DNA of 64,000 nt from DATARH01 sp963734125 (GTDB lineage: Bacteria; Pseudomonadota; Alphaproteobacteria; ATCC43930; CGMCC-115725): NCBI GenBank assembly GCA_963734125.1, contig CAVTGB010000086.1, positions 65,818 through 129,817 of the forward strand, written 5' to 3'. Positions 19,235-28,648 of this stretch are shown here, piece by piece. Each line of letters begins with the position of its first letter. The first letter of the stretch is position 1. The notes under the pieces were generated by a model. The model searched no databases. It saw nothing but the letters and a program-made list of their open reading frames with translations, and was not told the origin of the DNA. Made by a program: the position numbers and the translations under genes.

Positions 19235-20428
19235 ATGAGGATCGATCAAGCGGTCAATATCGAAGACCTGCACCAGATGGCCAAGCGGCGCCTGCCGAAG
19301 ATCGCTTTCGACTTTATCGAGGGCGGCCTGGAGGACGAGCGCGGTCTCGAGCGCAACACCTCGGCCTTTCACAAGCATCAGCTGTTGCCGCGCTATCTGG
19401 TCGATGTGTCGACGCGCGACCAGTCGCAGACCATCTTCGGCCACAAATTTTCCAGCCCCTTCGGGATCTCGCCGACCGGGGGCGCCGGCCTCTTCCGTTA
19501 CGGCGCCGATCTGATGCTGGCCGAGGCGGCGCACGAAGCCAACATCCCCTACATCATGTCCGGCGCCAGCAACAATTCGATCGAGGGCGCCGGGCGCGTC
19601 GCCGGCAGCAATGCCTGGTACCAGCTCTATGCCGCGAAGCAGCCCGAGATCAACGCTGACCTCATCAAGCGCACGACCGATGCCGGGCTCGGCGCGCTGG
19701 TCTTGACCGTCGACACCCCCGTAGGGTCAAAGCGCGAGCGCAACATCAGGAACGGCTTTGCCAATATCCGCGGCGGGCTCTTTCAGGCGTTGAGCCTGAA
19801 GCCGGCGATATTGATCGAGGCCTTAAGCCACCCCGGCTGGATCGTCGAATATCTGAAGCGCGGCGGCGGCACGCCGATGCTGCAGAACTGGCAACCCTAT
19901 GCGCCCCCCGGAGCAGACGCCGAGGAAGTCTACAAGCATGCGTCCTCGGTGCGGCCGTTCAACGCGCAGACCTGGCGCGACCTGGAGAATTATCGCCGCC
20001 TCTTCCCGCGCACCCTGATCGTCAAGGGCATCATGAGCCCGGCCGACGCGCAGCGCGCGGTTGACGTGGGCTGCGACGGGATTCTTGTGTCCAACCATGG
20101 CGGACGGCAGCTCGATCAGGCGCCGGCCTCGCTCGACGTGTTGCCGGCGATCAAGCAGGCTGTCGGCGACAAGGTGACGATCCTCCTCGATAGTGGCGCG
20201 CGGCGCGGCGCCGACATTCTGATCGCGCTCTGCCTTGGCGCCGATTTCGTCTTTTTCGGCCGTCCGACGCTATACGGCGCCGCAGCGGGTGGCCTCCCCG
20301 AAGTCAAGAAGGCGGTCGAGATCTTCCGCGGCGAGATCGACCTCGTCATGGGCCAGATCGGCTGCCCCAGCCTCGATCAGCTCGGCCCCGATTTCCTGTG
20401 GCACAACGACTGGGCGAGCAATCGCTGA
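19235..20428 (+). CDS. FMN-dependent alpha-hydroxy-acid oxidizing protein, paralogue 1
   Basis: 397 residues of the LldD/glycolate oxidase family, a TIM barrel binding FMN that oxidises L-2-hydroxy acids. Visible are 'GISPTGGAGLFRYGADLMLA', 'YQLYAAKQ', 'LVLTVDTPV', flavin Lys 'LIVKGIMSPADA', and the catalytic base and substrate Arg in 'VSNHGGRQLDQAP', then 'LDSGARRGADI'. ATG 19235. First of three paralogues (next at 21547 and 23546) that all start with 'VNIEDLHxMAKR'. Followed by a terminator-like hairpin. Confidence 0.92.
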   Translation: MRIDQAVNIEDLHQMAKRRLPKIAFDFIEGGLEDERGLERNTSAFHKHQLLPRYLVDVSTRDQSQTIFGHKFSSPFGISPTGGAGLFRYGADLMLAEAAHEANIPYIMSGASNNSIEGAGRVAGSNAWYQLYAAKQPEINADLIKRTTDAGLGALVLTVDTPVGSKRERNIRNGFANIRGGLFQALSLKPAILIEALSHPGWIVEYLKRGGGTPMLQNWQPYAPPGADAEEVYKHASSVRPFNAQTWRDLENYRRLFPRTLIVKGIMSPADAQRAVDVGCDGILVSNHGGRQLDQAPASLDVLPAIKQAVGDKVTILLDSGARRGADILIALCLGADFVFFGRPTLYGAAAGGLPEVKKAVEIFRGEIDLVMGQIGCPSLDQLGPDFLWHNDWASNR

Positions 20429-20443
20429 ACGCGGGTCGGTGGC

Positions 20444-20467
20444 GCCGCCTCTTGGGTGGCCCTTTTT
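20444..20467 (+). terminator. Rho-independent terminator candidate
   Basis: Stem gccgcc / ggtggc around a 5-base loop, followed by ccctttttaaa, 16 bases after the stop of the first hydroxy-acid oxidase. Confidence 0.6.
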
Positions 20468-20655
20468 AAAAAAAGTCCCGCGAATGTGACGGACATCACA
20501 AGCCCCGGTGGCGGAAACCGCTATCCTTGCCATTAGCGATTGGGCGTTGGTTTCCGATCCCCTTCGAGGGTGGCGGCCATGCACAGTAAGGTAACGAGTT
20601 TTCCGGGTCGAACTCGTCCGATGCCCTGGAGGCCGGCCTCTCCGCGTCGCACCCG

Positions 20656-21441
20656 GTGGCCCCTGACGCTACCAGCGAAATACCTGGCAGCGCACTACAC
20701 AAGCGGTCGGATCCGGAATTCGACTCCGATTTCGAGGAGATCTGCGGCCTCATTGCCCAGCGTTTTACGACAAAGGCCGCCCTCGATCCCGAGTTCTGCC
20801 GGTTTGTCGGGCTGCTGCCGGATCTTAAGAGAGTCAAGGACCGCGCGTTGGTGCGCGAGGCGACGATAATCGCCGGCTATCTCGGCCGCGACGATATCGA
20901 AGCGCCAACCGCGCGGCGGATGATCGGCCGATTGGCCAATCAGCTGCGGCCCATTAGTGGTTTGCCGGCGCTGCACGTAACGTTTGGCGTGCTGTTGTTC
21001 TTTGTGGCGTTGTTGGCGATCGATGTAATCCTCTCTTATTTCTGGCAGACCTCAGGATGGAGTCTGACAGAAGCGGCGCGGTATCCGGCCTTTTACATTT
21101 TCAACGTCTCGCCGTGGTTGATCATTGCGATCGGAACCGCCGGCGGGCTGGGCAGTATCGTCAGCATCCTCACCCGGATCCAATCGTTCGCGATACTTGC
21201 CGGCACCGACCGGCGGCTCTTGTGGATGATCGGCGCGATGCGGCCGGTGATCGGGATTGCCTTCGCGCTGTTCCTATTTGCGGTTCTCCAAGGGCAAATA
21301 CTCCCGTTCAATTTTCCCCAGGGACCGCAGGCCAATTTCGAGTTCGTGGCGTTGGCCTTTATTGCCGGGTTTAGCGAGCGATTGTCGCGCGGGGTGATTT
21401 CGACGGTCGAGGGCCGCTTTCTCGGACCGAAGGCCGAGTGA
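20656..21441 (+). CDS. Hypothetical membrane protein
   Basis: Up to 261 residues from GTG 20656; no ATG near the start and the frame is open back to about 20,590, so the start is uncertain. The N-terminal 110 residues are soluble and charged. About four hydrophobic segments follow ('VTFGVLLFFVALLAIDVILS', 'PWLIIAIGTAGGLGSIVSIL', 'RPVIGIAFALFLFAVLQGQI', 'FEFVALAFIAGFS'). C-terminal 'GFSERLSRGVISTVEGRF' is often seen in uncharacterised proteins with paired C-terminal membrane helices. GC is a little lower than the flanking oxidase genes. Function unknown. Confidence 0.7.
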   Translation: MAPDATSEIPGSALHKRSDPEFDSDFEEICGLIAQRFTTKAALDPEFCRFVGLLPDLKRVKDRALVREATIIAGYLGRDDIEAPTARRMIGRLANQLRPISGLPALHVTFGVLLFFVALLAIDVILSYFWQTSGWSLTEAARYPAFYIFNVSPWLIIAIGTAGGLGSIVSILTRIQSFAILAGTDRRLLWMIGAMRPVIGIAFALFLFAVLQGQILPFNFPQGPQANFEFVALAFIAGFSERLSRGVISTVEGRFLGPKAE

Positions 21442-21546
21442 TCCCGGCGCCACGTCGCAGTGCGCAAATCGGCGTTGTCGTGTCGTCAAGAAATGGGCCA
21501 TCCTGCGTGGCGCCGGAGAACCCGCGCTGCCGGGAGTAGAGCCCAG

Positions 21547-22746
21547 ATGAGAGTGGAAGACGCCGTCAACATCGAAGACCTGCACCAGATGGCGAAGCGC
21601 AAGCTTCCCAAGATCATGTTCGATTACATCGAGGGTGGGGTCGAAGACGAGCGCGGGCTGGCGCGCAACGGCGCCGCCTTTCACCAGCACCAACTGTTGC
21701 CGCGCTATCTGGTCGATGTTTCCAAGCGCGACCAGACGCAGACGCTCTTCGGCCACACCTATGCCAGCCCCTTCGGCATCTCGCCGACTGGCGGGGTCGG
21801 GCTCTATCAGCGGCGCGGCGGCGAAATGCTGCTCGCGCAAGCCGCGGCCGAGGCCAACATCCCCTACATCATGTCGGGCGGCAGCAACGCCTCGATGGAG
21901 GAGGCCGCCCGCGTCGCCCCGAACAACACCTGGTTCCAGATGTATGCCGCCAAGGACATGGCCGTCACCGACGCCTTGGTCGGCCGCGCCCGCGACAACG
22001 GGCTTGGCGCCCTGGTGCTGACCGTCGACGTGCCGGTGCACCCCAAGCGCGAGCGTAACTGGCGCAACGGTTTTGCCAATGTCCGCGCCGGCGGCGTCTT
22101 AGAGGCGGCGATGAGGCTGAAGCCGTCGATCGTCCTCGAAGCGCTGACCCACCCGAATTGGGTCTATGATTATGTCAGGCATGGCGGCGCGCCGACCCTC
22201 GGCAACTGGGTGCCACACGCAGGCCAAGGGGCGACGACGGAAGAGGTGATCCGCTTCGGGCGCACCCAGACCCCGGCGGCGGCGCAGACCTGGAAGGATC
22301 TCGAACGCTATCGCCGCCTCTTCCCGCGCACCCTCATCGTCAAGGGGATCCTCAACCCGGCCGATGCGGTGCGCGCCGCCGAGATCGGCTGCGACGGCAT
22401 CATCGTCTCCAACCACGGCGGACGCCAGCTCGACCAGGCGCCAGCCTCGCTCGATGCGCTGCCGGCGATCAAGGCGGCGGTCGGCGACCGCATGACGGTG
22501 ATGCTCGACAGCGGCGCGCGGCGCGGCGCCGACATCCTGATTGCACTGTGCCTCGGCGCGCAGTTCTGCTTCTTCGGCCGGCCGACGCTCTACGGCGCGG
22601 TTGCCGGAGGCCTTCCCGGGGTCAAGAAGGCGATCGATATCTTCCGCGGCGAGATCGACCTCGTCATGGGTCAGATCGGCTGCCCCAGCCTCAACGAGCT
22701 CGGCCCCGACTTCCTGTGGCACGACGACTGGCCGCGCAACGCCTGA
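21547..22746 (+). CDS. FMN-dependent alpha-hydroxy-acid oxidizing protein, paralogue 2
   Basis: 399 residues, same architecture as the gene at 19235. Motifs: 'GISPTGGVGLYQRRGGEMLL', 'FQMYAAKD', 'LVLTVDVPVHPKRER', 'LIVKGILNPADA', 'VSNHGGRQLDQAP', C-terminal 'CPSLNELGPDFLWHDDW'. Start ATG 21547 is chosen to match the paralogues. Most different of the three (GGVEDERGLARNG, YQRRGGEM), so perhaps a different substrate. Intact. Confidence 0.92.
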   Translation: MRVEDAVNIEDLHQMAKRKLPKIMFDYIEGGVEDERGLARNGAAFHQHQLLPRYLVDVSKRDQTQTLFGHTYASPFGISPTGGVGLYQRRGGEMLLAQAAAEANIPYIMSGGSNASMEEAARVAPNNTWFQMYAAKDMAVTDALVGRARDNGLGALVLTVDVPVHPKRERNWRNGFANVRAGGVLEAAMRLKPSIVLEALTHPNWVYDYVRHGGAPTLGNWVPHAGQGATTEEVIRFGRTQTPAAAQTWKDLERYRRLFPRTLIVKGILNPADAVRAAEIGCDGIIVSNHGGRQLDQAPASLDALPAIKAAVGDRMTVMLDSGARRGADILIALCLGAQFCFFGRPTLYGAVAGGLPGVKKAIDIFRGEIDLVMGQIGCPSLNELGPDFLWHDDWPRNA

Positions 22747-22801
22747 CCGAGCGCAGGCGCAGCCGCTAGCAAAATGGCCATCAGATGGCTATCTTGGATC
22801 G

Positions 22802-23053
22802 ATGAGCAGCCATAGCGTCGCCGAAGCAAAGAACCAGCTCTCGAAACTGATCGACCGTGCCCTCAAGGGCGAGGGTGTCGTCATCACCCGTCGCGGCCAG
22901 CCGGTGGTCGAGTTGAAGCCGGTGCGGCCGCCGCCTCGCCCGATGACCGAGGCCGACATCGCATGGCTCCGCGCGAGGCGGGTGGGCAGGATCATGCCCG
23001 AGACTGATGCGGGTACATTGGTTAGCGAGATGCGAGACGAAGGAGAAAAGTGA
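22802..23053 (+). CDS. Phd/YefM-type antitoxin
   Basis: 83 residues. 'HSVAEAKNQLSKLIDRALKG' and 'VVITRRGQPVVELKPV' are the DNA-binding N-terminal fold of Phd/YefM antitoxins; the charged C-terminus would wrap the toxin. ATG 22802. The stop overlaps the toxin start (GTGA), the usual coupling. Confidence 0.88.
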   Translation: MSSHSVAEAKNQLSKLIDRALKGEGVVITRRGQPVVELKPVRPPPRPMTEADIAWLRARRVGRIMPETDAGTLVSEMRDEGEK

Positions 23054-23472
23054 GCCTTTATCTTGATGCGAGCGTTGTCGTCGCATTGTTTGTGATCGAC
23101 CCGTCGAGCGCTCGGGCCGAGGCTTTTGTGTCGGCGAATCCGGAAGTCTTCATGATCAGCGATTTCGGCGCTGCTGAGTTCTCGTCAGCCGTCGCGCGAC
23201 GCGTACGGACGTGTTACTTGACGCAGAGTGAAGGGCGTCTCGCATTCTCTAATTTCGATTCATGGGTTGTACGATCCACAGAGCAGCAGGAGACGACGAC
23301 CGCCGATATCGACGCGGCAAATCGGATCTTGCGGCGCCTTGACGTCAACCTTCGCACCCCGGACGCCCTGCACATCGCGATCGCCGAGCGCATCGGGGCG
23401 ACGCTGGTTACCTTCGACCGCCAGATGGCCGCAAGCGCCCGCGCGCTCAGCATGGCGGTTGCGACGCCCTGA
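23050..23472 (+). CDS. VapC-family PIN-domain toxin
   Basis: 140-residue PIN ribonuclease. The four acidic residues are visible: D6 in 'YLDASVVVALF', E in 'GAAEFSSAV', D in 'RTPDALHIA' and D in 'VTFDRQMA'. GTG 23050 overlaps the antitoxin stop by 4 bases. The pair sits between hydroxy-acid oxidase paralogues 2 and 3. Confidence 0.88.
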   Translation: MSLYLDASVVVALFVIDPSSARAEAFVSANPEVFMISDFGAAEFSSAVARRVRTCYLTQSEGRLAFSNFDSWVVRSTEQQETTTADIDAANRILRRLDVNLRTPDALHIAIAERIGATLVTFDRQMAASARALSMAVATP

Positions 23473-23545
23473 GGGATTGTCGGCGGCATTGCGAACCAGC
23501 ATTGTTGCCGCCTGATTTGGCACATTTCAGCGAGAAGCCAGTCCG

Positions 23546-24740
23546 ATGAGGATCGACCAAGCCGTCAACATCGAAGATCTGCACCGCATGGCCAAACGGC
23601 GGCTGCCGAAAGTCGCCTTCGACTTCATCGAGGGCGGGCTCGAGGATGAGCGCGGCCTCGAGCGCAACACCGCGGCGTTTCACAAGCACCACCTCTTGCC
23701 GCGCTATCTGGTCGACGTGTCCAAGCGCGATCAGTCGCAGACGATCTTCGGGCGCACCTATGCCAGCCCCTTCGGCATCTCGCCGACCGGCGGCGCCGGC
23801 CTTTTCCGTCGCGGCGCCGACATGATGCTGGCTGAAGCGGCGGCCGAAGCCAACATCCCCTACATCATGTCGGGGTCGAGCAATCAATCGCTGGAGACCG
23901 CGGCGCGGGTCGCCCCGGACAATGCCTGGTACCAGCTCTACGCGGCGAAGGACGGCAAGATCTCGGAAGATCTGATCCGCCGCACCGCCGATGCCGGCCT
24001 CGCCGCGCTGGTGCTGACCGTCGATGTGCCGGTGCATTCGAAACGCGAGCGCAACATCAGGAACGGCTTTGCCAATATCCGCGGCAACTGGATGCGCGCC
24101 GCCTTGAGCCTCAAGCCGTCACTGCTCGCCGAGGCGCTGACCCATCCCGGCTGGGTTGCCGAATACATCCGCCATGGCGGCACCCCGGCCTTGGAAAACT
24201 GGCTGCCTTACGCCGGCACCGAGGCGACCCCCGAGGACACCGTCAAGTTCAACCGCGCACAGGTTCCGGCGCACGCGCAGACCTGGCGCGAATTGGAGAA
24301 ATACCGCCGCCTCTTCCCGCGCACCCTGATCGTCAAGGGGATCATGCATCCGGCCGATGCGGTGCGCGCTGCCGAACTCGGCTGCGACGGGGTCATCGTG
24401 TCCAACCATGGCGGGCGCCAGCTCGACCAGGCGCCGGCCTCGCTCGACGCGCTGCCGGCGGTGAAGGCCGCGGTCGGCGACCGCATGACGGTGATGCTCG
24501 ACAGCGGGGTGCGGCGCGGCGCCGACATCCTGATCGCGCTGTGCCTCGGCGCGCGAGTTCTGCTTCTTCGGCCGGCCGACGCTTTACGGCGCGGTCGCCG
24601 GCGGGCTCCCCGGCGTCAAGAAGGCCGTCGACATCTTCCGCGGCGAGATCGACCTCGTCATGGGCCAGATCGGCTGCCCAAGCCTCGACCAGCTCGGCCC
24701 CGATTTCCTGTGGAGCGACGACTGGCCGCGCAACGCGTGA
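23546..24740 (+). pseudogene. FMN-dependent alpha-hydroxy-acid oxidizing protein, paralogue 3, one frameshift
   Basis: Closest to paralogue 1 at the N-terminus. All catalytic motifs are intact through 'LDSGVRRGADILIALCLGA' (about residue 335). A single extra g near 24,552 (cgcgcgagttc against cgcgcagttc in paralogue 2) then shifts the frame, and 'FCFFGRPTLYGAVAGGLPG' continues in the next frame to the normal ending 'DFLWSDDWPRNA' at 24740. The rest of the gene is perfectly conserved, which favours a sequencing indel over decay. Confidence 0.88.
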
Positions 24741-24780
24741 GGGTTGGCCGAAGGGCGCGGTGCGATAGGCGACCCGCCGC

Positions 24781-25929
24781 TCAGCCGAGGCCGGCGCGGG
24801 CGTAGAGCCGGGTTGCGTTGTCCCACAGGAGCTTCTGCTTGCGCGCTTGGGGCATATCCCAGCCGCGGACGATGCCCGCCGATTGCGGGAAGTGGCTCTC
24901 GCCGTGCGGGTAGTCCGAAGCGTACATCAGCACGTCATCTCCAAGAAGATCGGAGACTGCGTTCGTGAGCGGCGCCCCCTCGGGGATCTCGATGCTCTGG
25001 AAATAGCGCCCGCTCGTCACGTATTCGCTCGGCCGATGCTTGAGCGCGGGGAGTGCGGCCTTGATCGTCTCGGCATGCTCGTCGAGCCGCGCGATCCAGA
25101 ACGGCAGCCAGCCATGCCCGGCTTCGAGCGTGGCGATGCGCAATTTCGGATGGCGGTCCATGACGCCGCTGCCGATCAGCGCGGCCATGTTGCGCATGCC
25201 GCACCAGGGATGCGCCGCCGAGCGCTGCAGCCAAAGATTGTCCCAGGTGTCGAGGCCGCCCGGCGCATAGGGCGGCATCACCGTGAAGGTGTGCAGCACG
25301 ATCGCGAGGTCGAGTTGGGCGGCCTCGGCGTAGATCGGCTCCAACTCGGGATCGTCGAGCGGCACCCCAAAGGGCGCATACACCATGACGCCCCAGGCCC
25401 AATCCGCGCGGCCGCGCCGCCGCATCTCCGCAAGCGAGCCCGCGACGTCGCGCGAGCCGGCGAGGATGACGCCGCCGAGCCGGCGCGGATAGGCGCCGCA
25501 GTAATCGGCCATCCAGCGGTGATAGGCGCGGTACATCGCCATTTCGAGCGGCACATCCTCGCCCGCGGTCCAGGTGCCAAACCAGCCCGAGGGCAGCGTC
25601 AGATTGACTTCGACCCCCTCCAAGTCCATGTCGGCGATGCGCGCGGCCGGGTCGATATCGACGAGCGGCGAGGGCTGGCGCTCGCGCGCGACGCCGGTGA
25701 ATCCGGCCATATATCCGCCCGGGCTTTCGTCAGAGGTTGCGGCGCCGAGCTTCCTGCCGTAGCGGCGCTGCCCCTTTGTATAGGTGACATGCCCATTGCG
25801 CCCGGTCGAGCGGTATTCGTCCCAGCCGGCGAGCCGCCGCTTTTCGGCCTCGCTCAGATAACGGTCGAGGATCGCGGCGTCGGGGCCAACATGGGTGTCG
25901 GAATCGAAGATCCTGGGTCGCGCGGCCAT
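24781..25929 (-). CDS. Amidohydrolase-2 family metal-dependent hydrolase
   Basis: 382 residues, PF04909 TIM-barrel hydrolase/decarboxylase (2-amino-3-carboxymuconate-semialdehyde decarboxylase type). N-terminal 'RIFDSDTHVGP' carries the D-x-H metal site, then 'RIADMDLEGVEVNLTLPSG', 'IVLHTF', 'KLRIATLEAGHGWLPFWIAR' and the final metal Asp in 'MYASDYPHGES'. Its ATG overlaps the upstream stop by one base (taatg), so it is the last gene of a three-gene minus-strand operon. Confidence 0.88.
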   Translation of the reverse strand: MAARPRIFDSDTHVGPDAAILDRYLSEAEKRRLAGWDEYRSTGRNGHVTYTKGQRRYGRKLGAATSDESPGGYMAGFTGVARERQPSPLVDIDPAARIADMDLEGVEVNLTLPSGWFGTWTAGEDVPLEMAMYRAYHRWMADYCGAYPRRLGGVILAGSRDVAGSLAEMRRRGRADWAWGVMVYAPFGVPLDDPELEPIYAEAAQLDLAIVLHTFTVMPPYAPGGLDTWDNLWLQRSAAHPWCGMRNMAALIGSGVMDRHPKLRIATLEAGHGWLPFWIARLDEHAETIKAALPALKHRPSEYVTSGRYFQSIEIPEGAPLTNAVSDLLGDDVLMYASDYPHGESHFPQSAGIVRGWDMPQARKQKLLWDNATRLYARAGLG

Positions 25930-26864
25930 TACTCCCTCCCGTATTTCTCACGTGCCGCATCGGGCAGATAGCGCTCTTCGAGGAGGCGCTGCTTCGCGGC
26001 GCCCTCGCCATCCTCCGGCATTTCGGGGGTAGGATAGGGGCGGTCCTTGCGGCTCGCGACGAATTCGTCCCAGGCGGCGGTCCCCTTCAGTTGGAAGGCG
26101 GTCATGAAATCCCACAAGGCCGCCCAGGTGACATTATGGGTGAAGCTCGGGTACCAGGCGATCGTGACGCCGAGCGCCAGATGCTCGTCGAGCCCGAGAT
26201 AGCGCCCGAGTTTGCCCTTCATGAACGAGAACGGCCCCGTGACCGCGGCGCGCGCGGCCTTGATCTCGTCAACCGAATGCGGCGATTCGAGCTGCACCCA
26301 GTCGACCCCGGCCACCGCGCGATAGGCGCGCAAGCGTTTGAGCGCGTCGTCGAGCCCGCCGTTCGCGGCATCGCGCGCATAGCACTGCGCCATCACGACA
26401 AAATCCGGGTCGAGCTCGTTTTTCATGTCGACCGCGGCGCGGTAGCGGGCGATCGCCAGATCGAGCGGCACCACCTCGACCCCGGCATCCTGGGTCTTGC
26501 GCTTGCCCTCGATCGGCTGGTCGTCGATGCGCACCCCGGCGATGCCATGGCGGATGCATTCCCGCACCATGCGGCGCACCGCCATGATCCCGCCATGCCC
26601 GGTGTCGCCGTCCATGATCACCGGAATCTTGACGCTGTCGGCGATCCAGCCGGCGATCTCGACGCATTCGGACATTGTCGCGGTGCCGACGTCAGCGAGC
26701 CCGGTATAGGCGCCGACGACGCCGCCGGTGCCGACGAAGAGCGCCTCGCACCCGGCCCGCTCCATGATCCGCGCATGCGCCGCGGTCGGCGGATGGAGGA
26801 CCGCCAGGACCTTGCCCTGGCGGTGGATCACCTGCTGCAGGCGGGCGCTCGATGAGGGGCTCAT
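25929..26864 (-). CDS. Isocitrate lyase/PEP mutase superfamily protein
   Basis: 311 residues. 'HPPTAAHARIMERAGCEALF' start, Mg-binding 'IPVIMDGDTGHGG', 'GIAGVRIDDQPIEGKRKTQD' and 'VDWVQLESPHSVDEIKA' place it with carboxyvinyl-carboxyphosphonate mutase-like lyases (methylisocitrate lyase, oxaloacetate decarboxylase, dimethylmalate lyase). The active-site Cys loop of true isocitrate lyases (KKCGH) is absent, as in the PEPM branch. ATG 26864; TTG 26879 is an alternative. Middle gene of the operon. Confidence 0.87.
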   Translation of the reverse strand: MSPSSSARLQQVIHRQGKVLAVLHPPTAAHARIMERAGCEALFVGTGGVVGAYTGLADVGTATMSECVEIAGWIADSVKIPVIMDGDTGHGGIMAVRRMVRECIRHGIAGVRIDDQPIEGKRKTQDAGVEVVPLDLAIARYRAAVDMKNELDPDFVVMAQCYARDAANGGLDDALKRLRAYRAVAGVDWVQLESPHSVDEIKAARAAVTGPFSFMKGKLGRYLGLDEHLALGVTIAWYPSFTHNVTWAALWDFMTAFQLKGTAAWDEFVASRKDRPYPTPEMPEDGEGAAKQRLLEERYLPDAAREKYGRE

Positions 26865-26880
26865 GGTGAAGGTCCCCAAC

Positions 26881-27297
26881 TCAGGCGATGAAGCGGTCGA
26901 TCTTGCGATAGCGGAACAGCCACCTTCCGCTCACTTTGGCCATCTGGTCGGCATAGGCGCCGCCCGACCCGATCTTCGGGCCTTCCGGGCTGTTCTGCAC
27001 GACGGTCCAGTTCGACCGCACCTCGGCCGTCTCGCCCCCCGGTCCATCGGCCAGCACGATCGCGATGTTGGTCACCAGATGCACCGCGCGCGGCCGGTTG
27101 TCGCCGGCCCGTACGCGGATGTCGCGCGCGTGGCCAGCGATCGCCGAGCGGCCGGTCGCCTTGCCGAACGCGGTGTCCCAGGTGCCGTCCTCGGTGAAGA
27201 GCGCCGCCATGTCGTCATAGCGTCCGCCGTCGAGCGCGAAGCAATATTCGGCCATCACCTCGCGGATGGCGTCCTTTTCCTCTGATATGGTCGGCAT
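26881..27297 (-). CDS. SnoaL/NTF2-like protein
   Basis: 138 residues of the alpha+beta-barrel NTF2-like fold: 'EEKDAIREVMAEYCFALDGG', 'DDMAALFTEDGTWD', 'AVHLVTNIAIV', 'GGAYADQMAKVSGRWLFRYR'. Members are small isomerases, hydratases or ring-hydroxylating beta subunit-like proteins. ATG 27297 has gaggag at ideal spacing. First gene of the operon with the lyase (16 bases away) and amidohydrolase. Confidence 0.83.
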   Translation of the reverse strand: MPTISEEKDAIREVMAEYCFALDGGRYDDMAALFTEDGTWDTAFGKATGRSAIAGHARDIRVRAGDNRPRAVHLVTNIAIVLADGPGGETAEVRSNWTVVQNSPEGPKIGSGGAYADQMAKVSGRWLFRYRKIDRFIA

Positions 27298-27347
27298 CTC
27301 GTTCACTCCTCGGTCGGATTGAGACAGTGCTACCCCGCAGCCCGACT

Positions 27348-27421
27348 AGATTGCTTCGCTGTGTTCGGAATGACAGCGGAAAAGAGTTGTCATTGCGAGG
27401 AGCGCAGCGACGACGCAATCT
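27348..27421. repeat. Intergenic inverted repeat ('gattgcttcgc...gcgacgcaatc')
   Basis: 'agattgcttcgctgtgttcg' with 'gaatgaca' is followed by an inverted, longer copy 'tgtcattgcgaggagcgcag' plus 'cgacgacgcaatct'. Lies between divergent genes. Confidence 0.65.
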
Positions 27422-27451
27422 CGCGGTCTTGGATTTGGAGGGCAGGTCGCG

Positions 27452-28635
27452 ATGGCTGACACCGCGAACCGGGTGGCGCTTTACGCCAGCATCGGGCCGG
27501 AGCTGACGCATTACGAGGTCGATGTCGAGGGTGCCACCCTCGAGCGGCACGGCACCGTGTCGCTGCCGGCCAATGTACACTACGCCTGGCCGCACGCCTC
27601 TCGCCGGTTTCTCTATGTCGCCTCCAGCGACAGCGCCTCGGGGGTCGGTGGGTTCGTCGGCCGCAATCACCATCTGACCGGGCTCAAGATCGACCCGGCG
27701 AGCGGCGCGCTCAGCCCGCATGGCGCATCGGTCCCGCTGCCAACCCGCCCCATTCACATGACGACCGACATCCCCTCGGAATACATCCTCGTGGCGTTCA
27801 GTAATCCCAGCGGGCTCTGCGTCTACCGGATCAACCGCGACGGGACCCCGGGCGTGGAGGTCGGCCAGCCCGAGGCGGTATTTCCCGGGATCTATGCGCA
27901 CCAGGTCCGGGTGCGCCTCGACAACAGAAAGGTCATCCTCGTCTCGCGCGGCCACGACGCGGCGGGCGGCAAGCCGGAAGAGCCGGGCGGTCTCCAGGTC
28001 TTCGACTTTTCCAACGGCCACCTGACCGCCCAGGTGTCGATCGCGCCCAATGGCGGGTTCGGCTTCGGGCCGCGGCATCTCGATTTCCACCCGACACAGC
28101 CCTGGGTCTATGTCTCGCTGGAGCGGCAGAACCGGCTCGATGTGTTTGCCTTTCACGACGAGACGCTGCTGGCGGTGCCGGTGTTCCAGAAGGGAACGCT
28201 GGCCGAACCCGACAATATCCGCGGCCGGCAGGCGGTCGGGACCGTGCATGTCCATCCCAATGGCCGCTTCGTCTATGTCGCCAACCGCGCCTCCTCGACC
28301 ACCGAGATCGCCGGCGAGCGGGTCTTTGCCGGCGGCGAAAACACGCTCGCGGTCTATCGGATCGACCCGCAGACCGGCGAGCCCAATCCGATCCAGCACG
28401 TCGATACCCGCGGCATTCATTGCCGCACCTTCCACATCGATCCCTCCGGGCGGCTCCTCGTCGCGGCGCATATCATGGGGCTGCCGGTCAGGGAGGGCGC
28501 CACGACCCGAATCGTGCCGCGCCTGCCTGTCCTTGTTCCGCATCGCCGCCGGACGGCAAGCTCGATTTCGTGCGCAAATACGATGTCGATGTCGGCGACC
28601 GGACGATGTGGTGGATGGGCATGGTCGGGTTGTAG
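27452..28635 (+). pseudogene. Lactonase-type beta-propeller (6-phosphogluconolactonase-like), frameshift near the 3' end
   Basis: About 394 residues of the seven-bladed lactonase family (PF10282). Blade motifs include 'HYAWPHASRRFLYVASSDS', 'GFGPRHLDFHPTQPWVYVS', 'GTVHVHPNGRFVYVANR', 'TRGIHCRTFHIDPSGRLLVA'. The frame shifts between about 28,505 and 28,545, then continues 'DGKLDFVRKYDVDVGDRTMW' to a stop at 28635. The propeller is otherwise complete. 13 bases before an aminotransferase, so likely operonic. Hydrolyses a sugar or other lactone; exact substrate unknown. Confidence 0.82.
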
Positions 28636-28648
28636 AGGAGAGGAAGCC

